64,000 nucleotides of DNA from an uncultured Spirochaetaceae bacterium (GTDB taxonomy: Bacteria > Spirochaetota > Spirochaetia > Sphaerochaetales > Sphaerochaetaceae): contig CALXKU010000006.1 of the NCBI GenBank assembly GCA_944389025.1, positions 1-64,000 on the forward strand, written 5' to 3'. The notes below the pieces were generated by a model. That model saw nothing but the letters and a program-made list of their open reading frames with translations. It was not told where the DNA came from and did not search any database. Position numbers and translations under genes: made by a program. Shown here in pieces: positions 8,300 to 16,587 of this stretch. Position 1 is the first letter of the stretch. Each line of letters begins with the position of its first letter.

Positions 8300-8311
8300 A
8301 TCCAACGTTGC

Positions 8312-8383
8312 GGAGGATTAGCTCAGCGGGAGAGCGCCTGCCTTACAAGCAGGATGTCACAAGTTCAATCCTTGTATCCTCCA
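8312..8383 (+). tRNA. tRNA-Val (anticodon TAC)
   Basis: A complete 72-base cloverleaf: acceptor GGAGGAT/ATCCTCC, D-arm GCTC/GAGC, anticodon stem CCTGC/GCAGG with loop CTTACAA (anticodon TAC, reads GTA), T-arm ACAAG/CTTGT with loop TTCAATC, discriminator A. The terminal CCA is not encoded. Spacing of the arms is standard. Confidence 0.95.
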
Positions 8384-8387
8384 TCTT

Positions 8388-8414
8388 GGTCAGTCTTGAG
8401 GCTGACCTTTTTTA
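8388..8414 (+). terminator. intrinsic terminator after tRNA-Val
   Basis: Stem GGTCAG/CTGACC with an eight-base loop followed by six Ts, immediately downstream of the tRNA and 18 bases before the next CDS. Confidence 0.8.
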
Positions 8415-8431
8415 TTTCCTGGAGTTCATAC

Positions 8432-9229
8432 ATGATCGATTTAAGCTATCTCGTAATCTGTTTCTTCATCTACTCTGTTCTCGGCTATCTTTCAGAGGTC
8501 GTGTTCTGTTCAGTCCCGAAAAAGCATTTCGTAAACCGCGGTTTTCTCTATGGACCTTACTGCCCGATATACGGATTTGGTGCTCTGGTTGTTCTTATAT
8601 TCCTTGAGCCGCTAAAAGCGCACTGGTATCTTGTATTTCTTTTCGCCGTTGTTCTGACAAGTGCTATAGAGTATGTAACATCATGGCTTCTAGAGAAGCT
8701 TTTTAACATGAAGCTCTGGGATTACAGCAATCATAAAATAAATATTAATGGCAGGGTATGTGGACTTAACAGTTTTCTTTTCGGTCTGATGGGACTTTTC
8801 GTAACATACGTTGTCCATCCATTTGTCTCTGATGTTATAAGGGCAATACCTGTTGAATATCGTTCGGCCATTTCAGATCTTATTCTCATTGCTTTCTCAA
8901 TTGATGCCACCGTAACAGTAATTAATCTCAAGAGTTTCCAGCATGGTCTCATGGAGATCAAGGAAAAGGCGGAGTATATACGCTCTCTTGATAGCGATGA
9001 TCTAAAAGAGCTGCTTAGCAAAGAGCTTGAGAAGACGAAGGAGAGAAGGGAGAGTATTTATGCCCACTTCCTTAACAGCAACCCGACCCTCTCTGCGCGC
9101 AGTGCCGAGATAAGACAGGAAATCAACGATTATAAGCTTTATCTTGAAAAAAGGGCTGAAATCAGAAGAGAATACAAGAAGGCTCTGAAAGAGAACAGGG
9201 TCGAGTACGAGAAAAAGAGGAATAAATGA
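8432..9229 (+). CDS. CmpB-like putative ABC transporter permease family membrane protein
   Basis: 265-residue inner-membrane protein. The start MIDLSYLVICFFIYSVLGYL at 8432 is preferred because GGAG lies about nine bases upstream; the longer frame overlaps the tRNA. About five hydrophobic helices fill residues 1-165 and include the family hallmarks SVLGYLSEVVFC, NRGFLYGPYCPIYGFGA, WDYS and NINGRVCG. The C-terminal 90 residues are a charged cytosolic coiled coil. It matches the putative ABC-transporter type IV/CmpB family (PF06541), whose transport role is not proven. It overlaps yggS by four bases (ATGA), indicating translational coupling. Confidence 0.8.
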   Translation: MIDLSYLVICFFIYSVLGYLSEVVFCSVPKKHFVNRGFLYGPYCPIYGFGALVVLIFLEPLKAHWYLVFLFAVVLTSAIEYVTSWLLEKLFNMKLWDYSNHKININGRVCGLNSFLFGLMGLFVTYVVHPFVSDVIRAIPVEYRSAISDLILIAFSIDATVTVINLKSFQHGLMEIKEKAEYIRSLDSDDLKELLSKELEKTKERRESIYAHFLNSNPTLSARSAEIRQEINDYKLYLEKRAEIRREYKKALKENRVEYEKKRNK

Positions 9230-9873
9230 GTTCTTATACTGAGATAAGAAATAAGATAGATTCTTCCGTATTCCTTCTGCCTGTATCAAAAACGAAGAGT
9301 TATGATGCGATAATGAGTGTCTACTCAGAAGGGGCAAGGGTATTCGGAGAGAACAGGGTTCAGGAGGTTGAGAGGAAATTTCCGGCCCCTGGAGAGCGTC
9401 CTGAGGGCATGAAAGTCTATCTTATAGGGCAGCTCCAGAGGAATAAGGTCAAGAAAGCTGTGAGCCTTTTCGATCGCATAGAGAGTGTTGATTCCATTGC
9501 ACTTCTAGAGGCCATAGATATGAGGTCCGCCGAGCTTAATAAGACCATGGATGTTCTTCTTGAATACAACAGTAGCGGAGAAGATGCAAAGAGTGGCTTC
9601 AGAAACGAGGAGGATCTTGTTTCAGCCCTTTCAAAATCGCTTGAGATGAAGAATGTGCGTGTGCTCGGTCTGATGACAGTAGGCCCTTTAACTGATGATG
9701 AGGATGAAATAAGAAAGGCTTTCAGGAGGACGAGGGAACTTTTTGATCGGTGCAGGGAAATATCTAGTCTTACTGTACTATCCATGGGAATGAGTGCGGA
9801 TTATGAAATTGCGATCTCGGAGGGCTCCACGGAGGTCAGGATAGGAAGTGCTATTTTCGGGGAGAGGAAATGA
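9226..9873 (+). CDS. yggS: YggS-family PLP homeostasis protein
   Basis: 215-residue cytosolic protein that binds pyridoxal 5'-phosphate and helps balance B6 vitamers and amino acid pools. The PLP lysine lies in LPVSKTKS (about residue 22-24), followed by family motifs GENRVQE, LIGQLQRNK (usually IGxLQxNK), GLMT and the C-terminal phosphate-binding SMGMSADYEIAI...STEVRIGSAIFG. Slightly shorter than the usual 225-235 residues, mainly at the N-terminus. Overlaps its neighbours on both sides by four bases. Confidence 0.9.
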   Translation: MSSYTEIRNKIDSSVFLLPVSKTKSYDAIMSVYSEGARVFGENRVQEVERKFPAPGERPEGMKVYLIGQLQRNKVKKAVSLFDRIESVDSIALLEAIDMRSAELNKTMDVLLEYNSSGEDAKSGFRNEEDLVSALSKSLEMKNVRVLGLMTVGPLTDDEDEIRKAFRRTRELFDRCREISSLTVLSMGMSADYEIAISEGSTEVRIGSAIFGERK

Positions 9874-10193
9874 GGAGAGCAATTTCGATCCTTTTGATAT
9901 TCCTTCTCTCTTTTTCACTTTTTGCTGAACCCATCGAGTTTGAGTATGAGCCCTATGAGGAGGATGAGTTTCCCGTCTGGCTGAGCGAGATAAGAAGGGC
10001 TGAGAGTATTTTTTTCGGTTCCATGGTGATAACCTTTCCCCTTACCATGGCAGGCTATTCCATCGCTTCCAGCCTTGGAGCGGATATCACGGATGATCAG
10101 TTCTCCCTTTTCTGGCAACAGATCGGAATAGCCTCCTGCGCCTCTCTTTTAATCGCAGGGGTTGACTGGCTGATAGGGTACCTCAGTGATTAA
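9870..10193 (+). CDS. small exported/membrane protein
   Basis: 107 residues, family not recognised. A Sec-type signal MRRAISILLIFLLSFSLFAE is followed by an acidic stretch (EFEYEPYEEDE) and two hydrophobic segments (about residues 47-68 and 85-103), so it is probably anchored in the inner membrane. The ATGA overlap with yggS and the eight-base overlap with the next pseudouridine synthase gene place it in the same operon. Confidence 0.65.
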   Translation: MRRAISILLIFLLSFSLFAEPIEFEYEPYEEDEFPVWLSEIRRAESIFFGSMVITFPLTMAGYSIASSLGADITDDQFSLFWQQIGIASCASLLIAGVDWLIGYLSD

Positions 10194-11106
10194 GGAGAAA
10201 AGCATAAGCCTAATATCAGAGATTACTGGGCGCTTGGATAAGGCTGCAGTATCCCAGTCCGATTTGAAAAGAAGTGTTTTCGACCGCAGTGATACGCTCA
10301 TATTCCTAAATGGCTCAAAGGCGAAGAAAAGCAGTAAGGTAAGATGCGGCGACAGAATCGAGATAAGATACACGGTCGATGTTTTCGAAGGGCTTAAGAA
10401 GGAAGATATTCCCCTTGATGTCATCTATGAGGATGATGACATGCTTGTTATCAATAAAGCCCAAGGCCTTGTAGTTCACCCAGGATGTGGAGTGAATGAA
10501 GGGACGCTTGCAAATGCGCTCTATTTCAGATACGGTGATGGTTTCCTTTCTGAGATGGATGAAATTCGCCCCGGCATAGTCCACCGTCTTGATAAGGATA
10601 CAAGCGGTGTCATGGTGGCTGCTAAGAACGATTACTCGCTCACTGTTCTTTCAGAGCAGTTCAAGGAGAGGGAGACGAAGAAATGGTATCTCGCAATCGC
10701 GAAAGGGTGCTTTAAGGAAAAAAGCGGAATCATTGAGAAGAATATCGCAAGGGATGAGAGAAACAGGAAGCTTTTCACTGTTACCGATAACGCTATGAAA
10801 GGAAAGAGTGCCAAGACCGAGTACCGCGTACTCAAACAGTATGAGAGCTCAGCCCTTCTTCTTATAAGACTCTATACTGGACGAACCCATCAGATAAGGG
10901 TGCATCTTAAAAGCATAGGACACCCGATAGTTGGGGACAGTCTGTATTCAAAGGATGAGGGCATTAGCCTAATGCTTCATTCCTACCGTCTTCTTCTGAA
11001 GCATCCGAGAAGCGGAGAGGAGATGGATTTCAAAGCACCTCTTCCCCAAAGGTTCTCACTCTATCTCGATGATGATGTGAGCATTCTTTTAAGAGACTGT
11101 ACGTAG
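10186..11106 (+). CDS. rluD: RluA/RluD-family 23S rRNA pseudouridine synthase
   Basis: 306 residues that should isomerise uridines to pseudouridine in 23S rRNA. Residues 1-70 form an S4 RNA-binding domain (RLDKAAV...SRSTVFD-like, KVRCGDRIEI). The catalytic domain follows with LDVIYEDDDMLVINKAQGLVVHPG, the catalytic Asp motif GIVHRLDKDTSG, and GRTHQIRVHLKSIGHPIVGDSLY. Overlaps the upstream membrane-protein gene by eight bases. Exact target uridines cannot be told from sequence. Confidence 0.9.
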   Translation: MIKEKSISLISEITGRLDKAAVSQSDLKRSVFDRSDTLIFLNGSKAKKSSKVRCGDRIEIRYTVDVFEGLKKEDIPLDVIYEDDDMLVINKAQGLVVHPGCGVNEGTLANALYFRYGDGFLSEMDEIRPGIVHRLDKDTSGVMVAAKNDYSLTVLSEQFKERETKKWYLAIAKGCFKEKSGIIEKNIARDERNRKLFTVTDNAMKGKSAKTEYRVLKQYESSALLLIRLYTGRTHQIRVHLKSIGHPIVGDSLYSKDEGISLMLHSYRLLLKHPRSGEEMDFKAPLPQRFSLYLDDDVSILLRDCT

Positions 11107-11118
11107 CGGATATTTCAT

Positions 11119-11706
11119 TCAGTCAAGGTTCATAAGGATGTTTGCCTCAAGGATGTCCTGGTTGAACATTTTCTCTATCCGTATCTTGCTCAGTGGCCCA
11201 TGCCCTGGAAATATCAGGGTGTTGTCCGGATAGTCCATCAGCTTTTCTTTGATACCCTCTATTAAAAGCTCTTTTTCTACAAGTGCCCGTGTCTGGCTTA
11301 TGAATCCAGATTGAAGAGTATCTCCTGTAAAGATTGCAGAACCTGTCCTGTAACAGATCGAATCAAGGCTGTGGCCTGGAACATGTAGGCATTCAAATTC
11401 AAGACCAGCCTCCCTGATTATCATTTTATCCTCAACCTTTCTGGTCCTCATTCCTCCGATCTCTTCGAAATAGGCATAAAGGGTAGGATTATAGATCTTG
11501 TAAATCGTTCCAAGACTTTTGATGTGCGCCTCATGTGAATGCGTAATTAAAAGCGCTTTCAATGTAAAATGGTTCTTCTCGATAATCTCAATCATGTTGC
11601 CATCAAGATCGGGAGCGTCGATCATGACAGCTTCTCTAGTCTCGTCATTGACTATCAGGTACTGATTGATAAGATGTCCACTTACGAAATGCGAATAGAT
11701 TCTCAT
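11119..11706 (-). CDS. metallo-beta-lactamase-fold hydrolase with altered metal motif
   Basis: 195 residues, glyoxalase II-like MBL fold. Visible motifs: THSHEAH (residues 55-61), PGHSLDS (His112), TGDTL (Asp129) and PGHGPLS near the C-terminus. The canonical HxHxDH is HSHEAH here: the Asp that binds the second metal is Ala60, which suggests a single-metal or altered active site. It starts within the upstream pentapeptide gene (ATGA overlap) and is translationally coupled to it. The substrate is unknown. The 3' end faces the rluD-type gene with a 12-base gap. Confidence 0.8.
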   Translation of the reverse strand: MRIYSHFVSGHLINQYLIVNDETREAVMIDAPDLDGNMIEIIEKNHFTLKALLITHSHEAHIKSLGTIYKIYNPTLYAYFEEIGGMRTRKVEDKMIIREAGLEFECLHVPGHSLDSICYRTGSAIFTGDTLQSGFISQTRALVEKELLIEGIKEKLMDYPDNTLIFPGHGPLSKIRIEKMFNQDILEANILMNLD

Positions 11707-12296
11707 ATGCCTGAATTCCTGAAAAAGGCCTCCTCAGGGTTCGAATATCTGAACGAGACGGATCTCAGGAGCGCCTGACGGAACGAACAGCGTTTCAGGT
11801 TCGTATCCTCGAACGACGTGTTTATGATTTTCGAGAGCGAGAAGTTGGAGAAATAGAGGTCTGTGCTGTTAAACGAACTTTCATAGCAGTCTATTCCCAT
11901 AAAAGAGGAGAGGATGAGGTTTGAACCTGAGAAATCTGAACGGATTATCATGGCCCCTGAGAACACATTGTATCTCCCCTCCGTGTCACGAAGTGTGCAA
12001 TTCTCGAAAACGGCATAATCAAAGAAGGTCGATAAGAATCTTGATCCTGAGAAATCGCAGTTCGAGAACTTGCAGAATGAGAAATTCGAAAAGCCGATGA
12101 AACAGGATGAGAAATCCTCATCTTCGAACTCAGCGTTCACAAGAGAGATGTTCTCAAGCCTCCTCTCTTCTTTTACCCTGCTTAGAAGTCGGTTTCTCAC
12201 CGCCTCCTTATCCAAGCTATGGTGATAGCAGTAAGGGCTGTCTGGAAGGGCGTATGTATGGCAGTCTTTGACGCAACATCTATCAAATGAGAACAT
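11703..12296 (-). CDS. pentapeptide-repeat protein with Cys-rich N-terminus
   Basis: 197 residues. The N-terminal 26 residues carry a possible zinc site (Cys8, Cys12, Cys23, His25/26), followed by a charged helix. Residues 55-190 are about 25 degenerate pentapeptide repeats of the A(D/N)(L/F)XX type, here F-rich (SNFSFCKFSNCDFSGSRF), predicted to form a right-handed quadrilateral beta-helix. Function unknown; some members mimic DNA or bind other proteins. Promoter TTAACA-17-TACAAT ends six bases before the ATG and there is no SD, so the mRNA is probably leaderless. First gene of a two-gene unit with the MBL protein. Confidence 0.8.
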   Translation of the reverse strand: MFSFDRCCVKDCHTYALPDSPYCYHHSLDKEAVRNRLLSRVKEERRLENISLVNAEFEDEDFSSCFIGFSNFSFCKFSNCDFSGSRFLSTFFDYAVFENCTLRDTEGRYNVFSGAMIIRSDFSGSNLILSSFMGIDCYESSFNSTDLYFSNFSLSKIINTSFEDTNLKRCSFRQALLRSVSFRYSNPEEAFFRNSGI

Positions 12297-12302
12297 ATGA
12301 GC

Positions 12303-12352
12303 ATTGTAACCATTTTCATCACTGTTGTTAAGCTTTGACTTTGTGTTAATAT
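12303..12352. promoter_or_regulatory. divergent promoter pair with overlapping -35 boxes
   Basis: Minus promoter: -35 TTAACA (12331-12326), 17-base spacer, -10 TACAAT (12308-12303), ATG six bases further. Plus promoter for rsgA: -35 TTGTTA (12325-12330), 16-base spacer, -10 TAATAT (12347-12352), ATG six bases further. The -35 hexamers share TGTTA, so both cannot be bound at once. Neither gene has an SD. Confidence 0.6.
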
Positions 12353-12358
12353 GGCATC

Positions 12359-13264
12359 ATGATAGCTCAGATCAGGCGCAGCATTAACAACACCTATGAG
12401 GCTTTCTGCGAGGATGGGAGGCCATATCGTCTAAAGATCAAGGGGAAGGTTCTCAGCGTACCACGCTGGGAATATAATCCGATTGCGGTAGGCGACTATG
12501 TTGAATTCTGCCCCCATAGTGATTCTGAGGGGCTCATAACCGGCAGACTTGAAAGGAAAAGTAGTTTCACACGCTTTTTGAACAAGGTCTCCCTCAATCA
12601 GACGATTGCAGTCAACATGGATCAGGCTCTCATCGTTTCATCAGTAAAATCTCCTGCATTCCATCCCCGTTTCATAGACAGGGCGATCGCATCCCTCTCC
12701 GGTTGCGATATCATGATAGCTATTAATAAGACGGATCTTGGAATGGATGAGGAGGAAAGGGAGGTAGAGCTTTATGAGAGCCTTGGATATAAGACTTTGC
12801 TTATCAGTGTTAAGCAAGGGGATATCAGCGCTCTTCTTCCACTTCTTAAAGGAAAACTTACTGCGCTCATCGGGCCTAGCGGTGTTGGAAAGTCAAGTCT
12901 TGTAAATCTCATTACAGGCTCATCTCAGAGGGTGGGGGATATCAGTGACAAGTACAACAGGGGCAAACATACTACAAATCATGCGCTCTTTCTTGAAAAA
13001 GATGATATCAGGCTCATCGATACTCCGGGAATCAGGGAGATAATCCCTCCTCTTGAAGAGCCTGTCATGCTGCGTGATGCTTTTCCTGAGCTCAGGGCGA
13101 TTGATTGCAGGTATTCTAACTGCCTTCATGATGGGGAGGAAGGGTGCCTTGTTTCATCCCTCGTCGAATCTGGTGTGATTGATGAAGGTAGATATGAGGG
13201 CTATCTTTCGATGCTCCATGATTTGAGAGGCATCCACGAGAGGATGATCAGAAATAAATGGTAA
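12359..13264 (+). CDS. rsgA: ribosome small-subunit-dependent GTPase A
   Basis: 301 residues; a circularly permuted GTPase that helps late 30S maturation. N-terminal OB fold (residues 1-70), then the permuted motifs G4 AINKTDL, G5 LISVKQG, G1 GPSGVGKSS, a TTNHALF switch and G3 DTPGIRE. The C-terminal zinc-binding region has CRYSNCLHDGEEGC. The mRNA is predicted leaderless because a TAATAT -10 ends six bases before ATG. The last seven bases overlap mutS2. Confidence 0.92.
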   Translation: MIAQIRRSINNTYEAFCEDGRPYRLKIKGKVLSVPRWEYNPIAVGDYVEFCPHSDSEGLITGRLERKSSFTRFLNKVSLNQTIAVNMDQALIVSSVKSPAFHPRFIDRAIASLSGCDIMIAINKTDLGMDEEEREVELYESLGYKTLLISVKQGDISALLPLLKGKLTALIGPSGVGKSSLVNLITGSSQRVGDISDKYNRGKHTTNHALFLEKDDIRLIDTPGIREIIPPLEEPVMLRDAFPELRAIDCRYSNCLHDGEEGCLVSSLVESGVIDEGRYEGYLSMLHDLRGIHERMIRNKW

Positions 13265-15546
13265 GTGAGAATAAGAAAGGATTTGAGGATATTGAGCTTG
13301 ATCTCGTGCTTGAGATGGTGCGCCGCTATTCTCTTTTTTCTGAAAGCGGGGAGTATATAAACTCCGATGCGTTTACATGTGATGAGAATCTTCTCTCATC
13401 AAGGTATGAGAAAATAGATTCCTACATGGCATTGCTCTCTGGAGAGAGGGATCTGGATCACTTTCCTTCAATTGCCCATGTTTTTCAGTTCGTAAGCAAA
13501 AGCCATCAGGATATCGATAGCCGTGATGTATATCTTATTGGGGAATTCATCGCCTCATATGTGAAGATGATGATCTTCCTTGGCAGGGAGGATGATGCGG
13601 ATGATGCTCTCTTAGCTCTCAGGGATGATATCCTCTCATCACTGGATATGGAGGGAAATGTTTTTGAGGATCATAAGAGACTCATACCGCTAAGAAGAAA
13701 TCTTGAGAGCGCTAAGGCGAGAAGACAGAGTTATGCTTTCTCGTTCATGAGGGACAATCAGGCTCTCATCCAGGGAGATAACCCTTTATTCAGGAATCAG
13801 AGAATCGTTATTCCCGTGAAAGCTGCGGAGAAAAGCAGAATCAGCGGATATCTTCAGGGCTCCTCCTCATCTGGACAGACACTCTATATGGAACCACTTG
13901 AGCTTATCTCATACAACAACGATGTCGTTCTTGCCGAGGAGAGAATCAAGGATGAGATAAGAGAGATAAAGCATGAGCTTGCAAATAGGACAAGAGAAAG
14001 GATTTGGGATATTAAGAGGATGAGAGATGAGGCGATGGATTTCGATTTTCATTACTCATTCGCGCTCTGGAATACCAAAGTCGGTGCAAAGCATATCAGG
14101 CGTGCGAACAGGATACGATTGATAGATGCGTCGCACCCGCTTTTAAAAAAAGCTGTTCCAATTTCAATCCGAATTGATGAGAACATTAAATGCGTGGTCT
14201 TTTCCGGTGCTAATGCCGGAGGAAAGACGGTCACCATGAAGACTATAGCACTCTTTGCAGCTCTTAATCAGATATCTACATTCATACCTGCAAAGGAAGA
14301 ATCGGAGCTTCCCTTGTTCTCCTCGATTCTCACGGATATCGGGGACGGACAGAGCATACTCTCGGATGAGTCGACATTCTCATCACACCTTGCGAATATA
14401 GCTCGGATAATAAGAACGACGGATGAAAAAAGCCTTATTCTCCTTGATGAGCTTGGAAGCGGGACCGATCCTGAGGAGGGCTCAGCTCTTGCCCTCTCCG
14501 TACTTGATTATCTAAAAGACAGGGCACGGCTGACACTCTCTTCCTCACATTATTCACGTGTGAAAACGCATGCATACACATCGGATGGTATGATGAATGC
14601 ATCAATGGCATTCAGTGATGATACGGGAATGCCACTATACAAGGTCATAGAGAACATTCCAGGGGACAGCCACGCAATCGATGCTGCAAAGAGAATGAGG
14701 CTGCCAAAGGAGATAACAGACAATGCGAGACTGATCCTTTCTGACCGCAATGAGAGTGCGGCATCCCTCATTTCATCACTTATCAAGAAGAGTAGGACGC
14801 TCGATAGGAAAATCTCCGATGCTGAGAGAATGAGGAGAGAGGCAGAGAAAAGGGAGAGTGAACTTGAAGCAGAGCTGGAGAAGGAGAGGCGAAAGGTTCA
14901 TGAGCTTGAAAAGAGCGGTTTGAGTGATATCAGCACATTTTTAAGGGATGCAAGAAAAACACTTGAGAATCTCATAAGCGATATACAGACTGGAAAGCTC
15001 GATAAGGCAAAGATCAAAAAAGCTAAGGATTTCATGCAGAACGTTCAGAGAAAGGAAGCAGATGTCAGATCTCGTGTAGCTAAGAGCGAAGAGGAGGAAG
15101 AGGAGGATATGACCTTCAATCCTGGAGAGAGCGTGCTTTGTGGTAAGAGCCGTATAAAAGGCCAGATCCTGGAAAAGAGCGGAAAAAGCTACCTTGTTCT
15201 CCTTTCAAGTGGCCTCAAGCTAAGGCTTAAAGCCGCGGATCTTGAGAGTTTTGATCAAAAGAAGGAGATAAGCCTCCCATCTTTTTCAAAATCAAGCAGA
15301 AAGGCCGAATACGAGATGGATATCAGAGGTCTGAGCGGGGATATGGCCATTGAACGTCTTGAGGACCAGATGGAGGCTGCAATTCTCTCTTCTCTTAAAA
15401 GCTTTTCCATCATACATGGTCTTGGGGACGGTATTCTCATGCACCGCGTGCACGACTACCTGAAAACGAGAAGCGAAGTGGAATCATACTATTTCGCCAG
15501 ACCGGAGGATGGAGGCATGGGTAAGACGTATGTCAAACTCCGCTAG
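13258..15546 (+). CDS. mutS2: MutS2 family ATPase with Smr domain
   Basis: 762 residues. It has a MutS core and clamp region, Walker A GANAGGKTVTMKT near residue 320, and Walker B LILLDELGSGTDPEEG with signature STFSSHLANI just before. A long charged coiled coil follows (about residues 500-620), then a C-terminal Smr nuclease-type domain with DIRGLSGDMAIERLE and HGLGDG. No mismatch-recognition domain I, as expected for MutS2. Family roles include suppression of recombination or rescue of collided ribosomes by Smr activity. Overlaps rsgA by seven bases. Confidence 0.92.
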   Translation: MVSENKKGFEDIELDLVLEMVRRYSLFSESGEYINSDAFTCDENLLSSRYEKIDSYMALLSGERDLDHFPSIAHVFQFVSKSHQDIDSRDVYLIGEFIASYVKMMIFLGREDDADDALLALRDDILSSLDMEGNVFEDHKRLIPLRRNLESAKARRQSYAFSFMRDNQALIQGDNPLFRNQRIVIPVKAAEKSRISGYLQGSSSSGQTLYMEPLELISYNNDVVLAEERIKDEIREIKHELANRTRERIWDIKRMRDEAMDFDFHYSFALWNTKVGAKHIRRANRIRLIDASHPLLKKAVPISIRIDENIKCVVFSGANAGGKTVTMKTIALFAALNQISTFIPAKEESELPLFSSILTDIGDGQSILSDESTFSSHLANIARIIRTTDEKSLILLDELGSGTDPEEGSALALSVLDYLKDRARLTLSSSHYSRVKTHAYTSDGMMNASMAFSDDTGMPLYKVIENIPGDSHAIDAAKRMRLPKEITDNARLILSDRNESAASLISSLIKKSRTLDRKISDAERMRREAEKRESELEAELEKERRKVHELEKSGLSDISTFLRDARKTLENLISDIQTGKLDKAKIKKAKDFMQNVQRKEADVRSRVAKSEEEEEEDMTFNPGESVLCGKSRIKGQILEKSGKSYLVLLSSGLKLRLKAADLESFDQKKEISLPSFSKSSRKAEYEMDIRGLSGDMAIERLEDQMEAAILSSLKSFSIIHGLGDGILMHRVHDYLKTRSEVESYYFARPEDGGMGKTYVKLR

Positions 15547-15557
15547 GAAAATTTTTC

Positions 15558-15588
15558 TTTACAAAATCCGAAAACCATGCGATAAAAT
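15558..15588 (+). promoter_or_regulatory. promoter of the udp leader
   Basis: -35 TTTACA followed after 17-19 bases by GATAAA/TAAAAT as -10. The start site would be near 15594, where the leader helix begins. Confidence 0.5.
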
Positions 15589-15592
15589 AACT

Positions 15593-15787
15593 AGATAGGA
15601 AAAGGAAATCCGCTTTCAGGGACTGGCTGGAAAGAAAAACGCCAGAAAAGAACAATCCTTTGAAGATAACCTGTATGAGTAATAGACAGGAAAAGAAAAG
15701 TACATCCTATCTTATCAGGCTTAGTATTAAGCCATGAGAGCAGAGGAGAAGCTCGGAGAGCTAATAAAAACTCCTCTGTTTTTTTAT
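15593..15787 (+). ncRNA. structured 5' leader with intrinsic terminator (candidate riboswitch or attenuator, class unknown)
   Basis: About 190 bases between promoter and udp. A closing helix AGATAGGA/TCCTATCT (15593-15600 with 15705-15712) encloses a multibranch fold: AAAGGA/TCCTTT, inside it CTGGC/GCCAG, and a separate hairpin CCTGT/ACAGG. Downstream lie hairpin GGCTTA/TAAGCC (about 15718-15733) and a terminator CAGAGGAG/CTCCTCTG (15741-15778) with seven Ts ending about 20 bases before the start codon. The placement implies transcription control of udp. The sequence does not match consensus cores of purine, TPP, FMN, lysine, glycine, ZTP, ykkC or cobalamin riboswitches that I could check by eye. 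Confidence 0.6.
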
Positions 15788-15804
15788 GTTCTTAGGAGTT
15801 GTTT

Positions 15805-16587
15805 ATGTCAGATTATATGAATGGAACCGGTATACAGTATCACCTTCACGTAAAAAAGGGGGACGTCGGACGTTATGTCATCCTCCCGGGAGATCCAAAG
15901 AGGGTTGCATTGATTGCAAAGTATCTTGATGATGCGAAGATGATTGCGGATAGCAGGGAGTTTATCACCTATACAGGCACACTTCTTGGAGAGAAGGTCA
16001 GCGTTACAAGCACCGGTATCGGTGGTCCAAGTGCCGCTATCGCGGTTGAAGAGCTTTTCAAGGTCGGAGCCGATACGTTCATCCGCATGGGGACGTGTGG
16101 CGGAATCAAGCTTTCAGTCATGGGAGGGGATGTGGTAATCGCAACAGGTGCCGTCAGGGCCGAGGGAACAAGCAGGGAGTATGCTCCGATTGAGTTCCCT
16201 GCGGTTGCGGATTTCTCCGTAGTTGACGCCATGAGAAAAGCGGCTAAGAAGCTTGGTCTTAAAAGTCATACGGGTATTGTGCAGTGCAAGGATAGTTTTT
16301 ATGGACAGCATGAGCCGGAGCTTATGCCTGTCAGTTACGATCTTATGAATAAATGGGAAGCCTGGAAGAAGCTGGGCGTGCTATGCAGCGAGATGGAGAG
16401 CTCTACGATCTTCACTGTCGCCTCATATCTTGGAGCCAGAGCCGGTTCCCTTTTCTTCGTAGTCGGTAACCAGGAGAGGGAGAAGCTCGGAATGGATAAT
16501 CCGAAATATCATGATACTGATAGTGCGATCCGCCTCGCAGTCGAGTCTGTAAAGGAGCTGATTATCTCTGATAGAGCTCTTTCTTAA
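15805..16587 (+). CDS. udp: uridine phosphorylase (nucleoside phosphorylase family)
   Basis: 260 residues. Catalyses phosphorolysis of uridine to uracil and ribose 1-phosphate for pyrimidine salvage. Motifs: [14 protein letters not shown] (phosphate binding), [38 protein letters not shown] and the ribose-binding [13 protein letters not shown]. The ATG at 15805 has AGGAG seven bases upstream; the TTG at 15799 is not needed. It lies behind a terminator-bearing leader. Substrate choice between uridine and related nucleosides is inferred from the QxxxxY/R-type uridine phosphorylase motifs. Confidence 0.88.
   Translation: MSDYMNGTGIQYHLHVKKGDVGRYVILPGDPKRVALIAKYLDDAKMIADSREFITYTGTLLGEKVSVTSTGIGGPSAAIAVEELFKVGADTFIRMGTCGGIKLSVMGGDVVIATGAVRAEGTSREYAPIEFPAVADFSVVDAMRKAAKKLGLKSHTGIVQCKDSFYGQHEPELMPVSYDLMNKWEAWKKLGVLCSEMESSTIFTVASYLGARAGSLFFVVGNQEREKLGMDNPKYHDTDSAIRLAVESVKELIISDRALS

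Noticed and set aside
1-8311. Genomic island inserted at tRNA-Val
   Set aside because: The accessory region lies on the 5' side of the tRNA, and no integrase or repeat of the tRNA 3' end was seen.
8173-8607. Plus-strand ORF across tRNA-Val
   Set aside because: It reads through a complete tRNA and a terminator and overlaps the CmpB-like gene in another frame.
15593-15787. Assigning the udp leader to 6S RNA, purine or ZTP riboswitch
   Set aside because: Characteristic core sequences and pairings of those RNAs are not present.
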